Positions 24,844-33,144 of a stretch of 42,619 nt of DNA are shown in pieces. A model generated the notes under the pieces. That model searched no databases, was not told the DNA's origin, and was given only the letters and a program-made list of their open reading frames with translations. How positions within the stretch are numbered: position 1 is the first letter of the stretch; every line of letters begins with the position of its first letter. This stretch comes from Terriglobia bacterium. GTDB taxonomy: Bacteria > Acidobacteriota > Terriglobia > Terriglobales > Acidobacteriaceae. The stretch is from contig JAIQEY010000048.1 of the NCBI GenBank assembly GCA_020073565.1, forward strand, positions 1 to 42,619, written 5' to 3'. Made by a program: the position numbers and the translations under genes.

Positions 24844-26277
24844 GTGAAACCTGCCGCCCGAATCGGCGTCGGATATTTGATCGCCACGTTGCTTGTCGCG
24901 GGGATTACGTTGGTCGGTCACCGCCTGCAGCTCAACCAAACCGCGATCGCGCTGGCATTTTTGTTGGGCGTGCTGGGGGTCTCGGCCTTCTACCGGCTGC
25001 AGCAAGCGGTTTTCACTTCGGTGATTGCGACCCTGGCATTCAATTATTACTTCCTTCCTCCCATCCGCACGTTCACCGTTGCCGACCCGCAGAACTGGAT
25101 CGCGCTGTTCGCCTTTCTGGTCACTGCCGTCACTGCCAGCGAATTATCGGAACGCGCCCGCCGCGGGGCTCGGTCGGCTGTCGAGCGCCGCCAAGAGCTG
25201 GAACGTCTCTATGCCTTCAGCCAGCTGTTGCTTTCGAGCGACAACAGCGCGGAGTTGCTGAACTCCATCCCGCGCTACATCGTGGAATCCTTTGGTGTCC
25301 GCTCCGCCGCCATCTCCCTGTCAAATCGTGCCGACATCTATCGTTCGGGACCCAACGTCGATGGCCTCGAGTCGCACGACCTGCAACTGGTTTGCCTGCG
25401 TGGTGAGCCGCGCATCGAGGTCGACAAACAACTTGCTTTCATGCCGCTCCGCATGGGCATGCGCGTCGTCGGAAGTGTGGGCGTTTCCGGTTCGCTCCTC
25501 TCGCGGCAAACCATGGAAGCGATCGGGAGCATGGTCGGCATCGCCGTGGAGCGCGCCGGCGCCGTGGAAAAACTCAGCCGCACAGAGGCCGCGCGCGAAA
25601 GCGAGCAGTTGCGCTCCCTCTTGCTCGATTCGGTCACGCATGAATTCCGAACTCCGCTCACCGCCATCAAGGCGTCGGTGACGTCATTGCTCGGCAACTC
25701 AACGCACACTCCGGAACAAGAACAGGAGCTGCTGACCATCATCAACGAGGAAAGCGACCGCCTCAATCGTCTGATCGGGGAAGCCGCCGAGATGGCCCAG
25801 ATCGACGCGAACAAGGTGGAGTTTCACCTTGAATCATCTCCGATTCGCCACCCGGTTGATGAAGCTCTCGAGGATCTGAAACAACTCCTCGCTCAACACC
25901 CCGTCGAAGTCCGAATTCCGGCCGATCTCCCTCTGGCACGAATGGATGCCGCCCGCATCAAGGAAGTGCTCGTGCACCTGCTCGAAAACGCGGCCAAATA
26001 CTCGCCCCCCGACGCGCCCATTCGCGTGACCGCCGAGGCCAGGAACCAGACGATCACCGTCAGCGTTGCCGATCGCGGCCCTGGCATCGACGATTTCGAG
26101 CAGCCCCTGGTCTTCGAAAAGTTTTATCGCGGACGCAACCAGCGCGTGCAAGTCCACGGAACCGGCATGGGCCTGGCCATCTGCAAAGCCATTATTGAAG
26201 CCCACGGTGGACAAATTGGCGTCACCAGCCAGCTTGGGCATGGGTCGGTCTTCTACTTCACTCTCCCGGTCGGGTGA
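24844..26277 (+). CDS. Histidine kinase with DUF4118 sensor (C-terminal half of KdpD)
   Basis: A 477-residue kinase equal to the missing half of KdpD. Four membrane helices (about 7-105) form the DUF4118 sensor (NYYFLPPIRTFTVADPQNW is the signature), followed by a GAF-like domain (about 130-250), HisKA with H266 in SVTHEFRTPLTAIKASV, the N box N382 in LLENAAKYSP, G1 DRGPGID (410-416), the F box EKFYRG and G2 GTGMGL (439-444). The start is a GTG at 24844; upstream in-frame codons overlap the divergent kdpD-N gene. It is transcribed away from kdpD-N with only 40 bases between start codons. It should phosphorylate KdpE, probably after binding the KdpD-N product. Confidence 0.9.
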   Translation: MKPAARIGVGYLIATLLVAGITLVGHRLQLNQTAIALAFLLGVLGVSAFYRLQQAVFTSVIATLAFNYYFLPPIRTFTVADPQNWIALFAFLVTAVTASELSERARRGARSAVERRQELERLYAFSQLLLSSDNSAELLNSIPRYIVESFGVRSAAISLSNRADIYRSGPNVDGLESHDLQLVCLRGEPRIEVDKQLAFMPLRMGMRVVGSVGVSGSLLSRQTMEAIGSMVGIAVERAGAVEKLSRTEAARESEQLRSLLLDSVTHEFRTPLTAIKASVTSLLGNSTHTPEQEQELLTIINEESDRLNRLIGEAAEMAQIDANKVEFHLESSPIRHPVDEALEDLKQLLAQHPVEVRIPADLPLARMDAARIKEVLVHLLENAAKYSPPDAPIRVTAEARNQTITVSVADRGPGIDDFEQPLVFEKFYRGRNQRVQVHGTGMGLAICKAIIEAHGGQIGVTSQLGHGSVFYFTLPVG

Positions 26278-26359
26278 TGGGCTTGGATCCTTAAGCTCGC
26301 CTTGGCGTGATCTCGTGCGCTCTCGTATAACCTTGATGTACAGTGTCATACTTGCCGAT

Positions 26360-26488
26360 ATGGCGAACGATTCAAGCGAGCAAGTTCGGTCCAAGGCGCT
26401 GCTCGCCACCATCCTGAGTGACGTCCACTTCTGGATTCCCGCGCTCGTACTCCTCGCTGGCCTCATCGTCCTGCACCAACTGCGCTGA
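26360..26488 (+). CDS. 42-aa single-helix membrane peptide
   Basis: A 42-residue peptide with a charged N-terminal half (MANDSSEQVRSKALLATI) and one membrane helix (VHFWIPALVLLAGLIVLHQL). It ends 20 bases before the RhaT-like transporter gene. An earlier in-frame ATG at 26336 is possible, right behind a TATAAC box at 26325. No Shine-Dalgarno is seen for either start. I do not know a function; it may be a small partner of the transporter. Confidence 0.5.
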   Translation: MANDSSEQVRSKALLATILSDVHFWIPALVLLAGLIVLHQLR

Positions 26489-26508
26489 CCTACCGGAGAG
26501 CTGTGTAC

Positions 26509-27801
26509 ATGAGAACAGCTAGCGTCGCTCGAAGTCCGATCCAGGCCAGCCGCCTGCGAAAGCTGCAGGGGCTCGGCATCTTCTGCGGCTTCGCGGCGGG
26601 TGCGTGGCTGGGCGGCGCTGAGGCTCCGATCAAAGTGATCAATCCCAATGTTTCGCCGATTACCATTTCACTGGTCATGGTGCTCGGAGTGTTCCTGGCT
26701 CGCTGGAGCGTACCGGCGCTGGTTCATGGCACATCGTATGTGCGCAAAGACGTCGGCCAAGCGCCTCATCTGGTCGTGTGGGCCGTGCTCGCAGGATGCA
26801 TGTGGGCCGTCGCCAACACGATGACCATCTACGCCATTCGCAACGTCGGCCTCAGTATCGCTTTTCCGCTCTGGAACTCGAACAGCTTGCTCGGGATCTT
26901 CTGGGGTTCCCTGCTGTTCAACGAATTGCGCGGCGCTGGATGGCATCGGTGGCTCGGCGTATGGGGCGGCGCCGCGGGCATGTTTGCGGGAGCCACCATG
27001 CTGGCCTTTGCCTCTTCCGGCCAGGCCGCACCGGGGAAGGCTGCCACCGGTGTGATGGCCGCGCTCGGTGCAGGCATCCTGTGGGGAACGATGTACATCC
27101 CCTACCGCAAAGCCTACTTGACCGGGATGAATCCCCTTTCCTTCGTCACCTTCTTCACCGTCGGAGAGTTGGTCACGATGATCGCGCTCGCACTTGGCTA
27201 CCGCGGAGCCATCCCGCTCTGGCATGAACTGCTGAGCGTCCGCACCGCGCTCTTCTGGCTGATGCTCGGCGGTTTCATCTGGGTCATCGGAGACCTGTTT
27301 CAGCAATATGCCACCAAGTACGTGGGCATCAGCCGCGGCATTCCCCTTTCCAACACCAATCAACTCTGGGGACTTCTGTGGGGCATCTTGGTTTTTCATG
27401 AATTCCACGGCGGAAGTCCGAGGACGTACGCCGAAGTGATCGGCGGATCGGTCCTGATGGCGTTGGGAGCGGCTGCGATCGCATCATCCTCCGCGACCAG
27501 TTCGGAGCACGCCTCCTGGCAAGACGCAGCCGAGCGAGAAGGCCAGCGTTACGGAATTGAAGACGCCTACATTCGCGCTAGCATGGAGGGTCGCGAGTCC
27601 ACCACGGCCGCCACCCGCAGAACATTTCTCGATTGGTTCCTGATCGGCGGCACAACCACCATCTTCCTCGCACTCGCCGCCATCGCCCGGATGCCCGCCA
27701 TGGACATCAACCTGGGATGGGCCGCCGTACTCCTCGCGGCCATGCTAGGACTGCTTACGACTTGCGCCATCGCCCTCTGGCGCACGACTCGCTTCCGGTA
27801 A
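26509..27801 (+). CDS. RhaT/GRP-like 10-TM transporter (DMT superfamily)
   Basis: A 430-residue protein with about ten membrane helices in the DMT-superfamily layout. The segments GLGIFCGFAAGAWLGG, PLWNSNSLLGIFWGSLLFNE and, in the second half, PLSNTNQLWGLLWGILVFHE show the internal duplication and resemble sugar permeases such as RhaT and the glucose/ribose porter (GRP) family. Substrate is likely a sugar but unproven. A C-terminal extension (about 330-395) is hydrophilic, then two more helices follow, making it longer than RhaT. GGAGAG is ten bases before ATG 26509; a GTG at 26503 is rejected as too close. It follows the 42-aa peptide gene. Confidence 0.8.
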   Translation: MRTASVARSPIQASRLRKLQGLGIFCGFAAGAWLGGAEAPIKVINPNVSPITISLVMVLGVFLARWSVPALVHGTSYVRKDVGQAPHLVVWAVLAGCMWAVANTMTIYAIRNVGLSIAFPLWNSNSLLGIFWGSLLFNELRGAGWHRWLGVWGGAAGMFAGATMLAFASSGQAAPGKAATGVMAALGAGILWGTMYIPYRKAYLTGMNPLSFVTFFTVGELVTMIALALGYRGAIPLWHELLSVRTALFWLMLGGFIWVIGDLFQQYATKYVGISRGIPLSNTNQLWGLLWGILVFHEFHGGSPRTYAEVIGGSVLMALGAAAIASSSATSSEHASWQDAAEREGQRYGIEDAYIRASMEGRESTTAATRRTFLDWFLIGGTTTIFLALAAIARMPAMDINLGWAAVLLAAMLGLLTTCAIALWRTTRFR

Positions 27802-27889
27802 GAAACCGCTCGACATCAGCCTTGGACCACGGTGGTCGAGCCCGACTCCGCCGGTGTGCGGTACGGCAATATTCTTTTGCATCTGACTC

Positions 27890-27965
27890 TGGTGGGCCCG
27901 CCTGGATTTGAACCAGGAACCAACAGATTATGAGTCTGCTGCTCTAACCGTTGAGCTACGGGCCC
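27890..27965 (-). tRNA. tRNA with CAU anticodon, likely tRNA-Ile2 (alternatively Met)
   Basis: A 76-base cloverleaf on the minus strand with encoded CCA. The acceptor stem GGGCCCG/CGGGCCC is perfect, the T arm is CCTGG-TTCAAAT-CCAGG and the anticodon loop is CTCATAA. A CAU anticodon means Met or, after lysidine modification, Ile (AUA). C4-G69 and C5-G68, the pairs TilS uses in E. coli tRNA-Ile2 as I recall, are present, and the GGTTAGAGCAG..ACTCATAAT layout resembles tRNA-Ile2 more than elongator Met. The discriminator is A. The initiator is excluded by the paired first base. Confidence 0.9.
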
Positions 27966-28102
27966 TCGGCCTCAATTATCCCATGAACGCAAATCCCTAA
28001 TCCGAACACGCGCCGTCCTGAAAAGACGCAACCCCACATTACCTGTGTTACGCCCCAGTGCAACTCCAGTCGGCGTATGATTCTTGTAGACCCCCCGGGC
28101 CC

Positions 28103-29020
28103 ATGACCAAGCCACGCTTCCTGCTTTCGGTGACCAACGACAATAACGATTATCAGATTGAACAGGTGAACGTTGCGCGTCAGGCGGCCAACAAAGCCGG
28201 GGTAGAGCTCGAGATCGTCTGTGCCCAGGATGACGGCATCCTCCAAAGCCAGCAACTCCTCAACCGGATCCAGTCCACAATCGTCCCTCGTCCCAACGCT
28301 ATCCTCTTTGAACCGGCCGGTTCCACCGTGCTTCCCCAGGTGGCGCGCGCTGCCGCCCAAGCTGGAATCGGCTGGGCCGTGCTGAGTCGCGACGCCGACT
28401 ACCTTAACGAGCTGCGCCAGGTCTATCGCGTGCCCGCATTTGTCGTCACCGCCGACCATGAGGAAATTGGCCGCATCCAGGGCCGCCAGCTCGCCGCCTT
28501 GCTGTCGGCGGGAGGACTCGTCCTCAACATCCAGGGCCCCACCCAGAGTCTGGCCGCCAAGCAGCGGCACGTTGGCCTGCTGGAAACAAAACCGGAAAAC
28601 CTGCAACTGCGCATTCTCAAAGCCCACTGGAGCGAATCGAGTTCGCACAAGGCCGTCACTTCCTGGCTCCGCCTTTCTACCTCGCACGCAACCGAGATCG
28701 TGGCGGTGTGCGCCCAGGACGATTCCATGGCCATCGGCGCCCGCAAGGCTTTCGAGGAGTGCTCTCAAGTGCGAGAGTCGTGGCTGAAGATCCCGTTCTT
28801 GGGATGCGACGGCATGCCCAAGACCGGGCAGGAATGGGTTCGCCGCGGGACTCTGACCGCCACGGTTTTCAGCCCCCCGACCGCCGGCCCTGCAATTGAA
28901 ATGATGGCTCGCTTCATTAAGGACGGAACCATGCCGCCCGTTCGCACGTTTAACGAAACATGGTCCATTCCCGCTCTCGAGGACCTGGCTCGAGGAGCGC
29001 GGGCGGCCTCGGCCCGTTAA
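28103..29020 (+). CDS. Sugar-binding-like protein without signal peptide
   Basis: A 305-residue protein with the type I periplasmic-binding fold (Peripla_BP_4/RbsB-like). It starts MTKPRFLLSVTNDNNDYQIE, the first beta strand of the fold, and includes DDGILQSQQLLNRI, a VVTADHEEIGRIQGRQLAALL segment and DDSMAIGARKAFEE followed by LGCDGMPKTGQEWVRRGTL. No signal peptide and no helix-turn-helix are present, and no ABC permease or ATPase is adjacent. It therefore may act in the cytoplasm as a ligand sensor, or its signal peptide is lost. The ATG at 28103 fits the fold start; an earlier frame start is weaker. It stands alone after the tRNA. Confidence 0.75.
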   Translation: MTKPRFLLSVTNDNNDYQIEQVNVARQAANKAGVELEIVCAQDDGILQSQQLLNRIQSTIVPRPNAILFEPAGSTVLPQVARAAAQAGIGWAVLSRDADYLNELRQVYRVPAFVVTADHEEIGRIQGRQLAALLSAGGLVLNIQGPTQSLAAKQRHVGLLETKPENLQLRILKAHWSESSSHKAVTSWLRLSTSHATEIVAVCAQDDSMAIGARKAFEECSQVRESWLKIPFLGCDGMPKTGQEWVRRGTLTATVFSPPTAGPAIEMMARFIKDGTMPPVRTFNETWSIPALEDLARGARAASAR

Positions 29021-29027
29021 CGCGGCG

Positions 29028-29700
29028 CTAGAATCTCAACTTTTCCGCTTCCGAAAGAAACTGAAGTAGAGACGCCATCTTCCCCGCACTGCGTAAAAAG
29101 TCCGACATAAATCGCCTGCCGCAAATCTGCCCCTGCGACAGGTCCACACTGGCCACAAAATCTTTTCGCTTGAGATCTTCGATCAGCGGATGATCCGCCG
29201 GATATCCGCGCGGTGCCCGCGACAGCGCCTCTCCACCCAGTTCCAGCCCGCGCTTCGCTTTCCGCCACTCGTCCGGCTTCCAGGCCACGGCATCCCGAAT
29301 CCGAGCCAGCGAGCGCGGATCGGGCTGCCACACTCCGCCCGCCAGAAAACATTGCCCGGGCTCGAAATGCAGATACAGCCCCGGCGCGTGCACCGTCTCA
29401 CTCGCATTTGCATGCCTGAAGTGCATGCCAACATGCGTCTTGTATGGACTCTTGTCTTTCGAAAAGCGAACGTCCCGATAGATCCGAAACAGCGAACCGC
29501 CGTTCGGCTTGGGATCCGCCAACAGCCACGGGCTGATTTCACGCAGGCGCAGGCGCAGGTCGGTGATGAAACGAAGGCTGGGTTGGCGGGCGAATTCTTC
29601 GAATTCCTGCTTGTGCTTGAGAAACCACGTCCGCCGGTTATTTCGGCGCAGCTGTTTCCAGAAACTGAAATAGCCTGGGAGTGAAGTACGCCTGGTTCAT
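29028..29700 (-). pseudogene. DUF2461 (TIGR02453) family gene with a frameshift
   Basis: Two frames together give one DUF2461 protein. The first begins MNQAYFTPRLFQFL at 29700 and stops soon after; the second continues KQLRRNNRRTWFLKHKQEFE and runs to the stop at 29028. Removing one G of the GG at 29658-29659 (minus strand) joins them as FLKQLRRNNRRTWF, which is what this family normally has at its N-terminus. The rest (RDVRFSKDKSPYKTHVGMHF, GLYLHFEPGQCFLAGGVW) is intact. It could be a recent pseudogene, a sequencing error or a frameshifting site. DUF2461 has no firmly known function. Confidence 0.75.
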
Positions 29701-29730
29701 CGGGTACTAATTGTATCGTCGGCATCTTGC

Positions 29731-29832
29731 CGGCTGTCCCGAGAGCCTGCCCTGAGCTTGTCGAAGGGGCGTCCCGCCCTCGAGCGGCGGGCGAGAACGC
29801 CCGCCGGACAGCCGCCGGGGGAGCGGCGCTAC
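29731..29832. repeat. Palindrome-rich repeat after the HU gene
   Basis: A compact GC-rich block. CGGCGGGCG (29785-29793) and CGCCCGCCG (29798-29806) form a perfect nine-base stem with an AGAA loop, and GCTGTCC / GGACAGC flank it at a distance. It also contains CCTGAGCTTGTCGAAGG, a common scattered motif. In the minus orientation it is headed by GTAGCGCCGCTC, starting three bases after the HU stop codon. Confidence 0.75.
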
Positions 29833-29835
29833 TGT

Positions 29836-30171
29836 CTAGTGTGCAGCGGGAGGCGCCGGAGGAGCGGCCGGAGCCGTGCCCGCACCCGCCGTCGCGCCTT
29901 CGTTCACCAGGTCCTTCAACTCCTTGCTGGGCTTGAAAAACGGGATTTTCTTCGCCGGCACTTCCACCCGGTCCCCGGTTTTCGGGTTGCGCCCTACGCG
30001 AGGTTTGCGCTGCCGCGTGCGGAAACTGCCAAAACCGCGAATTTCGATCTTGTCGCCCACGTGTAGCGAACGCACGATGCTGTCAAAGATCGTCTCTACA
30101 ATCACTTCGCTGTCTTTGCGGGTCAATTCCGCCAGCCGGGAAACCTCTTCGATCAGGTCCGCTTTTGTCAT
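29836..30171 (-). CDS. hup: HU/IHF family DNA-binding protein
   Basis: A 111-residue nucleoid protein of the HU/IHF family that bends DNA as a dimer. The core is complete: MTKADLIEEVSRLAELTRKD, the dimer helix, IEIRGFGSFRTRQRKPRVGRNPKTG (the DNA-contacting arm with the intercalating Pro in RNPKTG) and FFKPSKELKDLV. After residue 90 comes an Ala/Pro/Gly-rich tail ending PPAAH, not part of the fold. The ATG at 30171 has AAGAGG four bases upstream; an in-frame start 12 bases earlier is rejected. The gene is monocistronic on the minus strand and ends next to a GTAGCG-headed palindrome. Confidence 0.95.
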   Translation of the reverse strand: MTKADLIEEVSRLAELTRKDSEVIVETIFDSIVRSLHVGDKIEIRGFGSFRTRQRKPRVGRNPKTGDRVEVPAKKIPFFKPSKELKDLVNEGATAGAGTAPAAPPAPPAAH

Positions 30172-30292
30172 ATTCCTCTTCACTCCCTTTGGGGCAGGCT
30201 TCTTATGCCCGAGGGTTCTCGCCCCCGGGGTTCCCGAGTGTCTATAACCTTCTCAAATTTCAGGGGTTCTGCGCAAGTGCGATGAAAAGCAC

Positions 30293-31204
30293 CTACCTCC
30301 ACAGATAATAGAAGCCGACCTGCTGCTCCAGCAACTTCTCCCGGGACGGCAAATAGTCCGATACATCCCCAAACAGCAGATCCAGCCCCGACCGCTTCTG
30401 CTTCGGCGGCCAGACCAGGGTTGGCTCGCCTGAAATCCCCACCGCCCGGGCCGTATCTTTCACTGCCCCTTCAAAATCCGTGATCTGGTCCACCAGTTTC
30501 ATGGGCGCGGCCTGCTCGCCGGTCCACACCTTGCCATTGGCAATCGCGCGAATGTCCTCTTCCTTGATATGCCGCCCTTCCGCCACCGCCTGGATGAACT
30601 GGGTGTGCATGTTGTCGATCAGGCTCTGCATGTATGCGCGCTCCACCGGAGTCATCTCCCGCGTCGGGCTGCCCGTATCCTTGAACTCGCCCGCTTTCAT
30701 GGTGATGGCATTCAGCTTGGCCCAGTGCAGCAATTCGCCGTAGTTCACCCACTGCGCAATCACACCGATTGAACCGACAATGCTTCCCTTGTCCGCGTAG
30801 ATCTTGTTCGTGGCCGACGCCACGTAATACGCCCCGCTTGCGCCCACCGTCTCAATCGACGCCACAATGCGTTTCTTTTTCTCATCCCGGATCCGCTTCA
30901 CTTCCCGATAGATCTCCTCCGAAGCGGCCACCCCGCCGCCGGGCGAATTCACATGCAGGATGATGGCTTTGACCGAATCGTCGTCGGCAAATTTCTTCAG
31001 CTGCAGCACGACCTGCTTGGGAGAAAGAATCACCCCGTCCAGTTCGACCACGGCGATCTTCGACCCGAAACCAGCGAAGGCGTCGTTCTCGTCATGCCCC
31101 CCGAAACTGAGGTACACCAGTGTGAAGACAGCCACCACAAACAGCGTAAACAGCCCGCCGCCCACCAACACCCACACCCACCACCGCGAACGCCCTTCCG
31201 CCAT
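30293..31204 (-). CDS. sppA: Signal peptide peptidase SppA
   Basis: SppA is a membrane serine protease that degrades leftover signal peptides. The 303-residue protein is of the short (one-domain, Gram-positive-like) type. One membrane helix is at about 8-32, facing the periplasm afterwards. The nucleophile S123 is in ETVGASGAYYVAS and the general base K175 in AGEFKDTGSPTREM, matching the Ser/Lys dyad of family S49. The HVNSPGGGVAASEEI segment is also present. The start ATG 31204 is preferred over one 27 bases upstream. Its leader contains one arm of the hairpin repeat at 31232-31348, shared with the divergent hydantoinase gene. Confidence 0.95.
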   Translation of the reverse strand: MAEGRSRWWVWVLVGGGLFTLFVVAVFTLVYLSFGGHDENDAFAGFGSKIAVVELDGVILSPKQVVLQLKKFADDDSVKAIILHVNSPGGGVAASEEIYREVKRIRDEKKKRIVASIETVGASGAYYVASATNKIYADKGSIVGSIGVIAQWVNYGELLHWAKLNAITMKAGEFKDTGSPTREMTPVERAYMQSLIDNMHTQFIQAVAEGRHIKEEDIRAIANGKVWTGEQAAPMKLVDQITDFEGAVKDTARAVGISGEPTLVWPPKQKRSGLDLLFGDVSDYLPSREKLLEQQVGFYYLWR

Positions 31205-31231
31205 AATCAGAAGAGTGTAGCACCGATGCAA

Positions 31232-31348
31232 AGGTCAGAGGTTAGAGGTTGAAGGTCAGATTGCAGAGGTGAAAAGCATATGGCGCCGATCAAACAATTT
31301 GACTGCCGTGGGGCTCTACCTCTGCAATCTGACCTCTGACCTAACCTT
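31232..31348. repeat. Hairpin of the TCTGCAATCTGAC repeat family
   Basis: AGGTCAGATTGCAGAGGT (31253-31270) and its inverse (31318-31335) form a perfect 18-base stem around a 47-base loop. The same arms make the hairpin at 5227-5297. Additional AGGTCAGAG-TTAGAGGTT units extend the left arm. It fills the gap between sppA (minus) and the hydantoinase gene (plus), so both promoters must work around or inside it. Confidence 0.8.
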
Positions 31349-31374
31349 AGTTTGTCGTACACTCGTGGTTCTTC

Positions 31375-33054
31375 ATGCGCGATCCCATCGAACTCGAGGT
31401 CTTCAAGAACCTCTACCACTCCATCGCCGAAGAAATGGGCGCCGCCCTGCGCCGCACCTCCTTCTCTCCCAATATCAAGGAACGCCGCGACTACTCCTGC
31501 GCTGTCTTCGATGCTTACGGACAGGTCATTGCGATGGGCGATCACATGCCCGTGCATCTCGGGTCGATGCCCATGTCCGTGTCTGCCGCTATTCAGCAAT
31601 GCGCTCTCGAACCCGGCGACATGGTCATGCTCAACGATCCCTTCCGCGGCGGCACGCACCTCCCCGATATCACGCTGGTCATGCCGGTGTACCTGAAGGG
31701 AGGGAAGAGGGTACCCCAGCTTCGCGCCCGTTCTTTGGGCGCTAACCTGGGTGCGAAGTCGGCAAAGCCCCCGGTCCGCACAACCACTCCTGACTTCTAC
31801 GTCGCCAGCCGCGCTCATCACGCCGACATCGGTGGAACCTATCCCGGATCCATGGGGCCCTGCCGCGAAATCTATCAGGAAGGATTGCGAATTCCGCCCG
31901 TCAAACTCATGCGCGCCGGAAAACTCGTTCCCGATGTCCTCGCGCTTTTGCTCAGCAATGTCCGTACCCCCGAAGAACGGGAAGGCGACCTCGGCGCCCA
32001 GATCGCCGCCTGCCAGACCGGCGCACAACGACTCCACCAAATCTGCGCCCGCTACGGCCTGGCCCGAACAAAAAAAGCCGCCGCCAATTTGCTCGACTAC
32101 TCCGAAGACCTGATGCGCGCCTTTCTCGCCAGCATCTCTCCCGGCACGTATCAGGCTGTTGATTTCCTTGACGATGACGGTGTGGGTCCTGCCGCAGTCA
32201 TGATCGCTGTCACCATACGAGTGCCCGAACCGGCAGCCCACAAGTCCACCAAGAATCCACCCGCCGTCATCATCGACTTCACCGGCAGCGATCCGCAGGT
32301 CCAGGGAGCCATCAATGCAGTCGAAGCTATCACCTACTCCGCCTGCTTCTACGTCTTCCGCTGCCTGTTGCACGAAGACGTCCCGGCCACCGCCGGACTC
32401 ATGCGCCCCATCTGCGTCATCGCTCCATCGGGAACCGTGGTCAACGCCAAGCCTCCAGCGGCGGTTGCCGGGGGCAATGTAGAGACTTCGCAGCGCATCG
32501 TCGACGTGCTCCTGCGAGCGCTCTCCCAGGCTATCCCCGACCGCATCCCCGCGGCTGCTTCCGGCACCATGAACAACCTGACCATCGGCGGGATCGATCC
32601 CCGCTCCGGCGGGCCCTTCGCTTACTACGAAACCATCGCCGGAGGCATGGGGGCGCGCCCCACTAAAGACGGCGTTTCCGGTGTCCACACCCACATGACC
32701 AACTCGCTCAACACGCCCGCCGAAGCCCTCGAGCACGCCTATCCTCTGCGCCTGCGGCAATATTCTCTGCGCTCCAACAGTGGAGGCAAAGGTCTCCACA
32801 CTGGAGGCGACGGCATCATCCGGGAGATTGAAGTCCTGGCCGATTCCCAAGTCACCCTGCTCGCCGACCGCCGCACCCGAGGCCCCTACGGCCTCTCCGG
32901 CGGTGCCAGTGGCGCCCCCGGCCGCACCGTCATCCTGCGGAGCGACGGCTCCCAGGAAGAATTACCCGGCAAGACCAGCACCCGCCTGCGTTCTGGAGAT
33001 AGGGTGAGAGTAGAAACCCCCGGCGGAGGCGGATGGGGCAGCCCCAACAGCTGA
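31375..33054 (+). CDS. Hydantoinase B/oxoprolinase family protein
   Basis: A 559-residue protein of the N-methylhydantoinase-B/5-oxoprolinase-B family, which opens cyclic imides or 5-oxoproline with ATP together with an A subunit. The N-terminus DPIELEVFKNLYHSIAEEMG and the following LRRTSFSPNIKERRDYSCAVFD are signature regions, as are HADIGGTYPGSM, DFTGSDPQVQGAINAV and the C-terminal GGGGWG. Length is typical. No HyuA/oxoprolinase-A partner is nearby, so it must be encoded elsewhere or it acts alone. The ATG at 31375 follows the hairpin repeat closely. Confidence 0.9.
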   Translation: MRDPIELEVFKNLYHSIAEEMGAALRRTSFSPNIKERRDYSCAVFDAYGQVIAMGDHMPVHLGSMPMSVSAAIQQCALEPGDMVMLNDPFRGGTHLPDITLVMPVYLKGGKRVPQLRARSLGANLGAKSAKPPVRTTTPDFYVASRAHHADIGGTYPGSMGPCREIYQEGLRIPPVKLMRAGKLVPDVLALLLSNVRTPEEREGDLGAQIAACQTGAQRLHQICARYGLARTKKAAANLLDYSEDLMRAFLASISPGTYQAVDFLDDDGVGPAAVMIAVTIRVPEPAAHKSTKNPPAVIIDFTGSDPQVQGAINAVEAITYSACFYVFRCLLHEDVPATAGLMRPICVIAPSGTVVNAKPPAAVAGGNVETSQRIVDVLLRALSQAIPDRIPAAASGTMNNLTIGGIDPRSGGPFAYYETIAGGMGARPTKDGVSGVHTHMTNSLNTPAEALEHAYPLRLRQYSLRSNSGGKGLHTGGDGIIREIEVLADSQVTLLADRRTRGPYGLSGGASGAPGRTVILRSDGSQEELPGKTSTRLRSGDRVRVETPGGGGWGSPNS

Positions 33055-33144
33055 ACCGCAGAGAACGCAGGGTGCGCAGAGTATTCTCGTGACTGGCTTT
33101 CCCCTGTGCTCCTCTGTGGCCCCTGCCCTGAAAATACGCACAGT

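Noticed and set aside
16195..26277. Horizontal island for the kdp locus
   Set aside because: Base composition and codon style look like the neighbours, and no integrase, tRNA junction or flanking repeats border it.
29183..29725. 180-codon frame starting MPTIQLVPDEPG over the DUF2461 gene
   Set aside because: It runs in the third frame, and DUF2461 motifs are in the two other frames.
31207..32850. 547-codon minus-strand frame opposite the hydantoinase gene
   Set aside because: Antisense shadow of a gene with clear family motifs.
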